A stretch of DNA of 54,934 nt from Eubacterium sp. (GCA_017477505.1 JAFUVQ010000055.1:1-54934), one strand, 5' to 3'. Counted from the first letter of the stretch, positions 33,727-41,468 are shown. The notes: generated by a model from the sequence alone, not told the origin. Program-made: numbers and translations.

Positions 33727-34572
33727 ATGAAGTGTTTAAAATGCGGCTATGACCGGAACCTTCCCGGAGACAAGAAATGCCGCCATTGTGGAGCAAGACT
33801 GGATGATAAGAAGGCTCAGATCTATGACGAAAGAGCAGAGTTCATCCATAAGAACGATCAGGACCGCCAAGCTTTTTATGGCCGGGATTTGAGAGTTCCA
33901 AAGGGGAATTACAAAGATTTTATACCGATTATCGTTGTTGTTGGGATTGCCGTAGTGTTTATGGCAATCTTTTTTTCAGCCAAGTTTTCAAGAGAAAGGG
34001 CTGCTGAGAATCCAGATCCGGCAGATACAACTGAATCTACATCTGAGGCTACAACTGAAGCCACGACAGTAACGACAGAGGCTACTACGATTACAACAGA
34101 GATCACAACCGCAGTAACCACCGAAGTCACTACAGAAGCAGTAACCGAAGAAAAGGCATCAGAAACAGATGCTTTAGACCGTAAGCAGCATGATATAACT
34201 GCCGGTGTACATATATACAACCTTCTGTCTAACTTCCAGTTCATGGATCCGACAATTTTTGACGGATATGAGGGTACATATGCCATAATATCCGGAGAAA
34301 TAGATCTGTCGGATACTGGTAGAGAGGAAAAGCCTATGGATGAAGAGAAGAATAAGAGGATGGTTAATTTAACAGAGGTCCTTGATTTAGATATCCAGTA
34401 TTCTGAGGAATTAGATGCCAAAGGCTATACAGTCCTCATAGACAAGGATGGAGTAATAAAAGTGTATATCCATACATCCAAAGATCCTTTGGCCTATGAG
34501 ATAGCTCCTGAGTGCTGTCCTGACTACGAAATGCCTTATGAGAGGGATGAAGACGGTAACAGAACAAATTGA
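33727..34572 (+). CDS. Zinc-ribbon membrane protein with Thr/Glu-rich stalk
   Basis: This 281-residue protein starts with a zinc ribbon (CLKCG at residues 3-7, CRHCG at 19-23). It then has one membrane segment (about 66-86, FIPIIVVVGIAVVFMAIFF), a TTEATT-type low-complexity stalk (about 100-150) and a C-terminal domain of about 130 residues (YNLLSNFQFMDPTIFDGYEG). The ribbon would be cytoplasmic and the domain external. AAAGGAG sets ATG 33727. The stalk recalls the membrane protein at 1151. The external domain is not recognised. Confidence 0.7.
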   Translation: MKCLKCGYDRNLPGDKKCRHCGARLDDKKAQIYDERAEFIHKNDQDRQAFYGRDLRVPKGNYKDFIPIIVVVGIAVVFMAIFFSAKFSRERAAENPDPADTTESTSEATTEATTVTTEATTITTEITTAVTTEVTTEAVTEEKASETDALDRKQHDITAGVHIYNLLSNFQFMDPTIFDGYEGTYAIISGEIDLSDTGREEKPMDEEKNKRMVNLTEVLDLDIQYSEELDAKGYTVLIDKDGVIKVYIHTSKDPLAYEIAPECCPDYEMPYERDEDGNRTN

Positions 34573-34589
34573 AAGAGGGGATATGATAT

Positions 34590-34886
34590 ATGAATGGATA
34601 TAAACTTATGGCTGATAGTTACAGAAAAGCAGCTGAAGAAAAGAAAATAACTCAGGAGCAAGCTGATAAGGAGTGCAGGATCTTCGACTTCCTTGCGACT
34701 TGTGATGAGGATGATATTTGCAAGCTGTTTGATTCGTCTGCATTCAATGAGATTGCTAATTCTTATATTAGGATAACAGTAAGAGAGCTTGTATCTGAAG
34801 ATACGATAACTGAGGAGCAAGCTAAGGCTATAAGAAACAGATTTAGGCTTCTGCTTGATGAAAAGAGGGCAGAAGATGTAATGTAG
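34590..34886 (+). CDS. Hypothetical helical protein with internal repeat
   Basis: A 98-residue protein with two similar halves: EEKKITQEQADKECRIFDFL (about 16-35) and EDTITEEQAKAIRNRFRLLL (about 70-89), suggesting a duplicated helix-turn-helix-like or helical hairpin unit. GAGGGG precedes the ATG. It is 17 bases after the zinc-ribbon gene, hence the same operon. No family recognised. Confidence 0.6.
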   Translation: MNGYKLMADSYRKAAEEKKITQEQADKECRIFDFLATCDEDDICKLFDSSAFNEIANSYIRITVRELVSEDTITEEQAKAIRNRFRLLLDEKRAEDVM

Positions 34887-34896
34887 CATAATTAAG

Positions 34897-34925
34897 CCAC
34901 TCGTCTTTGCTCGCAAAGCGAGTGG
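34897..34925 (+). promoter_or_regulatory. Stable hairpin before the AT-hook gene
   Basis: CCACTCG-T-CTTTGC-TC-GCAAAG-CGAGTGG gives 13 pairs with one bulge and no T-tract. Located 22 bases before ATG 34947, close to its ribosome binding site, it may control translation of that gene or stabilise its message. Confidence 0.55.
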
Positions 34926-34946
34926 AATCCGGAGAGGGTGAGCAAA

Positions 34947-35114
34947 ATGGGGAACATTAAAATAATAAAAAGAAGGGGAAGACCCAAGAAAAAGTCAGCC
35001 CCTTCCGGGGATATAGCTGGTCAGATGACGATATTTGATTACATAGATCCTGAGACCGAATTACAGACTAAGGAGAAAGAGAATGTCACATACAGACGAG
35101 ATACTTTTATTTGA
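34947..35114 (+). CDS. 55-residue AT-hook protein with clamp-binding-like motif
   Basis: ATG 34947 follows GGAGAGGGTG at 7 bases, and the frame is open for 55 codons. It overlaps the next gene by 32 bases in another frame. The N terminus contains KRRGRPKKK (residues 8-16), a textbook AT-hook core (GRP flanked by basic residues) that binds the AT-rich minor groove. Residues 26-32, QMTIFDY, resemble the QLxLF-type motif with which proteins dock on the DNA sliding clamp. The tail is acidic. A small DNA-tethering factor is suggested; both motif readings are inference from short matches. Confidence 0.55.
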   Translation: MGNIKIIKRRGRPKKKSAPSGDIAGQMTIFDYIDPETELQTKEKENVTYRRDTFI

Positions 35115-35322
35115 CAGTACAGTTCCCTCTAAATGGCAGTGTCCTCACTGTAATATAATAAATAATACAGGAACATATGCTGATGACATACTGATTGAGA
35201 TTTTTAAATATCTTGAGCATTGTGAAAACTGTGGATATGTTCATATATGGACTCTTACACTTACAGAGGGATTTAAGAGAAAAGTAGTAGAGCAGCTACT
35301 CAGAAAGATTGACTTTAAGTAA
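35083..35322 (+). CDS. Small zinc-ribbon protein
   Basis: A 79-residue protein with two Cys pairs, CPHC (residues 20-23) and CENC (about 46-49), spaced as in zinc ribbons, and a basic C-terminal helix (FKRKVVEQLLRKIDF). GGAGAAAGAG precedes the ATG. It overlaps the AT-hook ORF by 32 bases. A nucleic-acid-binding or protein-docking role is possible. No named family recognised. Confidence 0.6.
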   Translation: MSHTDEILLFDSTVPSKWQCPHCNIINNTGTYADDILIEIFKYLEHCENCGYVHIWTLTLTEGFKRKVVEQLLRKIDFK

Positions 35323-35336
35323 TTGTAACTTAAGAA

Positions 35337-35379
35337 GTTGACATGGATTAGAGAATAAAACTATAATCAAGTCAACGAT
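35337..35379 (+). promoter_or_regulatory. Consensus promoter inside an inverted-repeat operator
   Basis: TTGACA (35338-35343) and TATAAT (35362-35367), both perfect, are 18 bases apart. The whole promoter is framed by inverted repeats GTTGACATGGATTA and TAATCAAGTCAAC, so a repressor dimer or pair of dimers would cover it. It would drive the ATPase gene at 35427 from its own strong, repressible promoter. Confidence 0.75.
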
Positions 35380-35426
35380 AGTTGGAGATAGAAAGTTGGA
35401 TCAAATACGGAAAGTGGGTGTAAAAT

Positions 35427-37040
35427 ATGGAGGTTTATGTAGGCAAAGCCTTGCTAGATCATTTGTCAGAACGAAGCATTGATAACTATAAGAACAGGTT
35501 TGCCTATGAAAACCTGCTCAAATATGCTAGGGATTCTTCAAATCCAAGAGTCTATTGTCTCTATGGACTTAGAAGAACTGGTAAAACTACAATGCTTTCT
35601 AAGGCTATTCTTGATCTTAATGATATTAAGAACTGTATTTATGTGACATGCGAAAAAGGCGATAAGATGTCGGATCTTAAAGAAGTTCTTAATGAGCATA
35701 ATAAAAAGTATATTTTTATTGACGAGGCCACAAGACTATCGAACTTTATTGATACATGCAGTGTACTTGCGGATAAATATGCATATTCCGGAAGAAGGGT
35801 TTTTATGACCGGAACAGATTCACTGGGTTTTCTTATTGCCAAAAATGATGAATTGTTCGATCGTGTTATCATGCACCATACAACATATATATCTTTTATG
35901 GAGTTTCACTATCTGCTGGATAAGAATATTGAAGAATATATCAGATATGGTGGTACTCTCAGTCTTGAGGGTAATATGTATAATGATCCGGCCAAGGAAC
36001 CTTTTGAGGAGTATTTGGATGGGGCTATCGTAAGGAATATTCTTCATACATTAAAATACTGGGACTATGAAAGACATTTAGGTGTTCTGCAGAAGCTTTA
36101 CGACGATGATGATTTAGAGAGTGCTATCAGAAAAGTGGTTGAACGTGAAAACAGAGATTTTCTTGCAGCTACGATCAACAAGAACTTTAAGGGAGAAATA
36201 AGAGGTTCTTTGATCGATCTGCTTAACAAGAGTACAGATGTTCAGACAGATGCACTTGAAAATAAGGAACTAAATGACAGAACTAGGATAATGCTTGGCA
36301 TTCATGAACCTTTATTCAATACTGTTTCTCAGAGTGAAACGGATCAGATCATCAGGTATCTATTAGATATGGACGTAATGATAAAGGGATATGACGAAGG
36401 AGAATATATCTTTACGCAACCCGGATTACGGTTCTATCATGCGAAAATTTTAAGTGATTCACTGGAAAGAGATGATAAGTTCAATTTATTGTCGGATGCT
36501 GATAAGGCAGTAATAAAGACAAAGCTGTTTGAAAGTATCAAAGGGCAGCTTCTGGAAGATATAGTGTATACAGATCTTATTAAAAAGTATAAAGGTATGT
36601 TTAATGTGATCAAATACAAATATCCGTCCGGAGGTGAGTTTGACGCTGCAGTCTGTGATCTTAAGAACCAAAAAAGTATTATATTTGAAGTGAAATACTC
36701 AAAAATTAAAGATTCTCATCAGGTTAGTCATCTAAGGAATCAGGAAATTTGCGATGCATTTGAGAAAAAGACGGGAACAGGAATAGTCTCCAAAGTAGTT
36801 ATATATAATGGTGTGTCTGATGCTGCTGATGAAATCAAATACATAAATGCAGAAGACTTTTTGATTCATACAGATTCGTATGTAAATAAGCTGTTATCCG
36901 GTGATTTTTTCCTAGGGAAAAGGAAAAGCGTTATTTCCCATATTGAAGAGCTTAAGAAAGAAAGCGTGTCGGAGAAAGCTTATCAGGAAAGCAATATTTC
37001 AACCAATATTCATAAACCGACAGATGGTATTGATAGATAG
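35427..37040 (+). CDS. AAA_14/DUF4143-like ATPase with nuclease-like C terminus and shared tail
   Basis: A 537-residue ATPase. Walker A GLRRTGKTT is at residues 47-55, Walker B IFIDE at 96-100, and the sensor segment FMTGTDS follows. The C-terminal part has GGEFDAAVCDLKNQ then IFEVKYSK, the acidic and Lys positions of PD-(D/E)XK-like folds in DUF4143 proteins. Residues about 497-537 form an extra tail with KRKSVISHIEELK, matching the tails of the two kinases at 38271 and 40199, and ending GIDR. The gene has its own consensus promoter. The cellular role is unknown; defence, anti-defence or effector roles are all possible. Confidence 0.82.
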   Translation: MEVYVGKALLDHLSERSIDNYKNRFAYENLLKYARDSSNPRVYCLYGLRRTGKTTMLSKAILDLNDIKNCIYVTCEKGDKMSDLKEVLNEHNKKYIFIDEATRLSNFIDTCSVLADKYAYSGRRVFMTGTDSLGFLIAKNDELFDRVIMHHTTYISFMEFHYLLDKNIEEYIRYGGTLSLEGNMYNDPAKEPFEEYLDGAIVRNILHTLKYWDYERHLGVLQKLYDDDDLESAIRKVVERENRDFLAATINKNFKGEIRGSLIDLLNKSTDVQTDALENKELNDRTRIMLGIHEPLFNTVSQSETDQIIRYLLDMDVMIKGYDEGEYIFTQPGLRFYHAKILSDSLERDDKFNLLSDADKAVIKTKLFESIKGQLLEDIVYTDLIKKYKGMFNVIKYKYPSGGEFDAAVCDLKNQKSIIFEVKYSKIKDSHQVSHLRNQEICDAFEKKTGTGIVSKVVIYNGVSDAADEIKYINAEDFLIHTDSYVNKLLSGDFFLGKRKSVISHIEELKKESVSEKAYQESNISTNIHKPTDGIDR

Positions 37041-37048
37041 TAGTAATT

Positions 37049-37080
37049 AAGAGCGTAGCTGTATCAGTTATGCTCTTTTT
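37049..37080 (+). terminator. Terminator of the ATPase gene
   Basis: AAGAGCGTAGCTG, TAT loop, CAGTTATGCTCTT (13 pairs with G-U), then TTTTT continuing into CAG, so the T-tract again forms TTTTTCAG. Confidence 0.85.
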
Positions 37081-37121
37081 CAGTTATATAAATGCAGTAT
37101 CTTTGTCAAAAGTGTTAAGTT

Positions 37122-37150
37122 TTGACTATGTTATAAAAATGTAGTAAAAT
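37122..37150 (+). promoter_or_regulatory. Promoter of the recombinase operon
   Basis: TTGACT (37122) and TAAAAT (37145) with a 17-base spacer, 51 bases before the 65-residue gene. Confidence 0.65.
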
Positions 37151-37201
37151 AGCGTTATCAAGCATGGTCATAACATATATTCATAAATAAAGGAGGCTTT
37201 T

Positions 37202-37399
37202 ATGAAAATAGAACGTAAATATACTGATGAAGAAGGTAATGAAATTATCGAAACAAAAGATGGATATGTTTTTGTAAATGGGATCTGCGTAGTAGAACCT
37301 GGAACTGATGCAGATTTTGATCGACATGCGGTTGAAGTACAAAATGGAGACGGATATTATAATTCATCTGGAAAATTCGTGAGGTATCTTAATGAGTAG
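37202..37399 (+). CDS. Hypothetical 65-residue protein
   Basis: A small acidic beta-rich protein (ETKDGYVFVNGICVVEPGTD) with AAAGGAGG before its ATG. It overlaps the recombinase gene by 8 bases, so the two are co-translated. It may be a partner or regulator of the recombinase. No family recognised. Confidence 0.6.
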   Translation: MKIERKYTDEEGNEIIETKDGYVFVNGICVVEPGTDADFDRHAVEVQNGDGYYNSSGKFVRYLNE

Positions 37400-38063
37400 A
37401 CAACTTACTTTTGAAGAAATTGAAGAGTACAAACGATTAACGAGAAATACCGAACAGATTCAGTTAAAAATGGATGAACTGATGAATCAGCCGATTGTAT
37501 ATGGATATGCAAGAGTAAGTACCAGAGGTCAGGCCAGAGATGGAAATAGTCTGGAATATCAGGAAGAACAGCTTAGAGCCGCAGGTGCTGAAAAGATATA
37601 TATAGATACTTATACCGGAAAGGTATCAGATCGTCCTGAACTCGATAAGCTGAAGAAGAAGTTACAGAGTGGTGATACACTTGTTGTTACAAAGCTAGAT
37701 AGGGTAGCAAGGAGCGTAACAGCCGGATCTGAGCTTATAGATGAGCTTAATAATAGAGGTGTAAAGGTCAATATTCTTAATATGGGTATTATAGATGATA
37801 CTCCGACAGGTAAGCTTCTAAGAAATGTGATGCTTTCCTTTGCAGAGTTTGAGCGAGATCTTATTGTACAGCGCACTCAGGAAGGCAAGGAGATAGCAAA
37901 GAGAAAGCCTGGATATAGAGAGGGCAGACCTAGAAAGTACTCTAAAAAGCAGCTAGAACACGCTATGGAGCTGCTTAATGATTATTCCTATAAACAAGTA
38001 TCTGAACTTACCGGAATAAGCGTATCAACGCTTGCTAGGACAAAGAGAGTTTCCGTAAACTGA
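37392..38063 (+). CDS. Small serine recombinase (resolvase/invertase) with N-terminal extension
   Basis: This 223-residue protein has the complete resolvase catalytic domain: YARVSTRGQ with nucleophile Ser43, TKLDRVARS, and LLRNVMLSFAEFERDLIVQR. A C-terminal HTH follows (YKQVSELTGISVSTLARTKR). The Ser normally sits near residue 10, so about 33 extra residues (EIEEYKRLTRNTEQIQLKMD) precede the domain as a probable coiled coil. It could resolve multimers or invert a segment; no invertible repeats were recognised nearby. It is too short to be a large serine integrase of the ICE. Confidence 0.92.
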   Translation: MSRQLTFEEIEEYKRLTRNTEQIQLKMDELMNQPIVYGYARVSTRGQARDGNSLEYQEEQLRAAGAEKIYIDTYTGKVSDRPELDKLKKKLQSGDTLVVTKLDRVARSVTAGSELIDELNNRGVKVNILNMGIIDDTPTGKLLRNVMLSFAEFERDLIVQRTQEGKEIAKRKPGYREGRPRKYSKKQLEHAMELLNDYSYKQVSELTGISVSTLARTKRVSVN

Positions 38064-38077
38064 AAGGAGAGTATGTT

Positions 38078-38203
38078 ATATACAAGAAGTTAGAAGTGGA
38101 TTTTGAAATAGATGAACAGATAGAGATTCTTCGGAATTATTATGTCAGAAGAAGCCTCAGAGAACAGATAGCAGAAGGAAGGAATAAATATAATTACTAT
38201 TAA
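38078..38203 (+). other. Possible small ORF with non-canonical start or frameshift
   Basis: After AAAGGAGAG (38064-38071) a 41-codon frame (IYKKLEVDFEIDEQIEI onward, ending NKYNYY) looks coding but starts at ATA. An ATG at 38073 is in another frame and stops after six codons. Either a one-base frameshift broke the gene, or it uses a rare start. Confidence 0.3.
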
Positions 38204-38270
38204 GAAATGAGTCAGGAGATTTGTCTATTAAATAATCAAATGATTAGATTACAGGAGAGAGGGGATTAGT

Positions 38271-39890
38271 ATGTATTACCTAATGAATAAAGATAGTAAA
38301 GTGCTTTCATTTCAGGTGGATACGAGTAGTGAACTATCTGAGGATGTGTCATTTAAGTCTGTTAACATAGAGGGTAATTTACCATATGGGTTTCATAGCA
38401 TTACTTCTTGGATAGAAAGCAGAAAAGCTTCAAAACATAATGCTCATTTAAAGTCAGTCATGGAGCAACTTGGGTGTAATGATAATGAGGGGTTTATAAG
38501 GCTTACTCACGCTGTAGGAATAAATGATACGTTTTGGATTAAAAGTGATGAGGACGAGATAAGTTGGAATGATGTTTCTTTATATAAGAATCAGTTTTCT
38601 GATGTAATTTCACAATTGGCATTTGAGGGAACAGGTCTGTATGGGGAAAGGTTTTCTTCTACATCTCCGGAACTCTCTTGTGAAGGATCTTTCCGAAAGT
38701 GCTTTAGGAAAGAGAGTGTAAAAGGGGAATTTGGAAGCAATATTTTTTTATATAAACGTGGTGGTGATTTGGGAGAGGGGTTAGAACCATATTGCGAAGC
38801 ACTTGCCTCTGAAATAGCAGAGATTGTATCGCCTGCACTCTCATCGGTAAAGTATGATTTATGCTTCTTACATGGAAAGTTGGCTTCAAAATGTAATGTT
38901 TTTACTAATGAAAATTTTGGATACGCTTCATTTTCAAAACTACACGACTCAAAAACGTATTCTTTTGAAGATGTAAGAGATTTTTACATTAATATCGGAT
39001 GTGAACAGAGTTTCCGGGAAATGCTTGTAATTGATTCGTTGTGCTTTAACTTAGATAGGCATAGTGGGAATTATGGGGTGATTTTTGATAATGATTCATT
39101 GGAAATTAAGGGGATGTCTCCGGTTTTTGATTTCAATCTTTCAATGCTACCATATGTAAGCATGACTGAGTTTAAAAATATAGGAGACAAGCTGATAGAT
39201 TATTCACCTAAACTTGGGAATGATTTTACTCGTATGGGACAGATTGCTACGAATGACATAATCCGTGACAGATTGAAGGATATTGTTGATATAAAGTTCC
39301 GATTCAGAGGAGATGACATCTTTACAGAGGAGAGGGTAGTCCAATTAGAAAATATCATTCAAAAACAGGCTGCTGCAATCCTGTCTAACAATAAATTACA
39401 GACGAAAGATGTGTTTTTTTCTCAAAAAAAGTTTAATAGTGAAAGAATAAAAAAAGAGGCATCGGTAGCTTCTGAACTGATGAAAGAGTTTGATGAATGT
39501 ATTGATCCTGCTGAGTTGAATGATGCTACTTTTTCAAGCGTATGTGACACAAGTGAAACGGTTCAATTATACTATGAAAATGATTCATATCTACTTACGA
39601 TAGATTTTCTTAATAAAAAAATCTGCTTGCAACAAAATGCGCTAAAAATATCTTTGAATGAACTAAAAGAAAAAACTCCTGATTTCTTTAATGATGTTAT
39701 TTTTATTACAAAAAAACTCCAAACGTTCTTACAAGATAAGGGTGAGATTTTTGTTAATGTTCAGGAGGCAAGAAGTAAAAAACGCAAAAGTATAGTTAAA
39801 CATATAGCTGAGTTGAAGGAACAACAACATAGTTCTTTTTCTGGTCATGAGAACAGTCCTGTGTGGGATACGGATTACAGAAGTTTCTGA
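38271..39890 (+). CDS. HipA/CtkA-like kinase with shared C-terminal tail
   Basis: A 539-residue protein with the HipA-type catalytic loop NLDRHSGNYGV (Asp262), metal motif PVFDFNLSM, and upstream GSNIFLYKRG for the nucleotide Lys. The N-terminal ~150 residues (LPYGFHSITSWIESRK, NDTFWIKSDEDEISWNDVSL) match the other kinase at 40199, so these two are paralogues. About 170 residues follow the kinase core, then the tail KKRKSIVKHIAELKEQ (from 503), shared with the ATPase at 35427. AGAGGGG precedes ATG. Growth control or effector activity is inferred from the HipA relation. Confidence 0.82.
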   Translation: MYYLMNKDSKVLSFQVDTSSELSEDVSFKSVNIEGNLPYGFHSITSWIESRKASKHNAHLKSVMEQLGCNDNEGFIRLTHAVGINDTFWIKSDEDEISWNDVSLYKNQFSDVISQLAFEGTGLYGERFSSTSPELSCEGSFRKCFRKESVKGEFGSNIFLYKRGGDLGEGLEPYCEALASEIAEIVSPALSSVKYDLCFLHGKLASKCNVFTNENFGYASFSKLHDSKTYSFEDVRDFYINIGCEQSFREMLVIDSLCFNLDRHSGNYGVIFDNDSLEIKGMSPVFDFNLSMLPYVSMTEFKNIGDKLIDYSPKLGNDFTRMGQIATNDIIRDRLKDIVDIKFRFRGDDIFTEERVVQLENIIQKQAAAILSNNKLQTKDVFFSQKKFNSERIKKEASVASELMKEFDECIDPAELNDATFSSVCDTSETVQLYYENDSYLLTIDFLNKKICLQQNALKISLNELKEKTPDFFNDVIFITKKLQTFLQDKGEIFVNVQEARSKKRKSIVKHIAELKEQQHSSFSGHENSPVWDTDYRSF

Positions 39891-40198
39891 GTTTGTTAAT
39901 GATTGATGCTGTGTGTGGAAGTATTCCTTATTTCTTCAGACAGTTGGAACGGGGGATTGGGGAACTCCCCAACAAGCTGGAAATTTACAAAATGCGATTC
40001 GTCAGAAATCGCATTTTGTGAAGGTTTCCGTTGCTTGCAAAATCTCGGACACCACTACGGACACCTTAGCATCTTGTACTGTCATAGCTTCAAAGACGGT
40101 GGAGTACAAACTGAAAAAAATCTGATGGTGGAGTTCCCGGGCCTCCGTGTACAAAATGGAATGGTTTTAGATGGTTAGATTGATGGGGGGATATAAGC
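39891..40198 (+). other. Structured intergenic region between the two kinases
   Basis: This 308-base stretch holds TTGGGG-AACT-CCCCAA (39957-39972) and a perfect 13-pair hairpin ACAAAATGCGATT/AATCGCATTTTGT (39987-40019) with a 7-base loop and no T-tract. GGAAA/TTTCC outer arms enclose the second hairpin. Two short overlapping frames here are not protein-like. It may be a structured leader or small RNA of the downstream kinase gene. Confidence 0.4.
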
Positions 40199-41395
40199 AT
40201 GAAACTGGATACAAATATAATCAGAATCAACGGTTATAAAAGTTCATCAAGATATACTCTGATGCATAAGGATATTTCTCTGATCGACATAGATGAGGAT
40301 AAGGGAGTATTTGATGTACATGATAATAATAAGGATCTGTTACCATATGCATTAAGGAGATCCAATTTAAACTATAATCACTTTTACAACTGGGCTTCGC
40401 TCCGCAGTCTGTTACTTGATCGAAAAAATTCAAAGCTGCTATTAAACACTTGTAATTTGCCTCAGGATGATAAATTTGAAATATCAAAAGCCTGTAAATT
40501 GATTTCGATAGAAGATTGTTTCTGGATCAGGGAAGGTGATGAAGAGTGGGAAAATGTAAATCTGCGAGAGAACTCTTTATCTAAAGCAATATCTCAGATT
40601 GCACTCAACGGGGAGAGCATAACTATCACTGGTGATATTTCTACACCTGAATTCACTACTCAGGGATATTCACCAAAAGCATGGGTCCGAGAAGAAGATG
40701 GCCTATATCTTTATAAAAAGAGTACGGACCGGTATGAGAGTGAAAAGGAAGTCCTTGCTAATGATATATTAGAAGCTTTAGGAATACCTCACATAGTTTA
40801 TGGCATGCAAGCAGATAAAATTTGCAAATGTAAATGCATGACTAATGAGAAGTATAGTAGGCTTACGTTCCGGGAGTACGCTACCTATGCAAAAAACAAT
40901 GGTATGAATCCGCTGACGTTGATCAACGAAAAATTCAGTCTGTATTTCTTTCGGATGGCTGCAATAGACTATGTATTAGCTAACACGGACCGGCATCCGG
41001 GAAACTGGGGATTCTATGTCAGTAATGATACAGGACAGATTATTGCTCCGCATCCTTTGTTTGATCATAACCTTGCTTTTGATGAAATATCCTTCAATCC
41101 TGAGAGCAGATATATTCCGGCTCCAGCATTTACATATGTGGACCTTGCTAGGGCTGCTATAAATGAATATGGGCTTGACCTGAGCAGATTCTATAGTATT
41201 CCTGAGTCACGGTTTGAAGAGATTAGTATTTCTTATAAGATGATAGATAGACGGATCCGGGAAATACAACCGGTTTATAGTAATAAAAGACCGAGTATCG
41301 TGCAGCATATAAAAGAGTTAGAAGCTGCAAGACAAAGAAACCTTTCAGACAGTACATCAAAGTCTGTTTCTAATGATATTTTCAGAGATAGGTGA
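40199..41395 (+). CDS. HipA/CtkA-like kinase paralogue with shared C-terminal tail
   Basis: A 398-residue paralogue of the preceding kinase, lacking its ~170-residue insert before the tail. The catalytic loop is NTDRHPGNWGF (Asp264) with PLFDHNLAF; upstream are DCFWIREGDEEWENVNL and GLYLYKKS. The tail NKRPSIVQHIKELEAA starts at residue 362, about 37 residues before the end, the same distance as in the other kinase. It ends FRDR. The ATG is close behind GGGGGGAT. The gene ends shortly before a strong terminator, and is the last gene of the ICE-like cargo. Confidence 0.83.
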   Translation: MKLDTNIIRINGYKSSSRYTLMHKDISLIDIDEDKGVFDVHDNNKDLLPYALRRSNLNYNHFYNWASLRSLLLDRKNSKLLLNTCNLPQDDKFEISKACKLISIEDCFWIREGDEEWENVNLRENSLSKAISQIALNGESITITGDISTPEFTTQGYSPKAWVREEDGLYLYKKSTDRYESEKEVLANDILEALGIPHIVYGMQADKICKCKCMTNEKYSRLTFREYATYAKNNGMNPLTLINEKFSLYFFRMAAIDYVLANTDRHPGNWGFYVSNDTGQIIAPHPLFDHNLAFDEISFNPESRYIPAPAFTYVDLARAAINEYGLDLSRFYSIPESRFEEISISYKMIDRRIREIQPVYSNKRPSIVQHIKELEAARQRNLSDSTSKSVSNDIFRDR

Positions 41396-41421
41396 AATGG
41401 TTTTCTTTTTCAGTCAATAAA

Positions 41422-41468
41422 AAATGTGCCTTTTTCGTTTTTTTCGAGAAAGGCACATTTGATTTTTC
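41422..41468 (+). terminator. Strong terminator at the right end of the cargo region
   Basis: AAATGTGCCTTTTTCG pairs with CGAGAAAGGCACATTT (one mismatch), followed by GATTTTT. A TTTTTCAGTCAATAAA motif precedes it at 41406. It coincides with the left flank of the IS element. Confidence 0.87.

Noticed and set aside
37392-38063. Serine recombinase as the ICE integrase
   Set aside because: At 223 residues it is the small resolvase/invertase type, lacking the long C-terminal region of large serine integrases.
39903-40178. 91- and 70-codon frames between the two kinases
   Set aside because: No ribosome binding site; they cross two hairpins, and the products look random.
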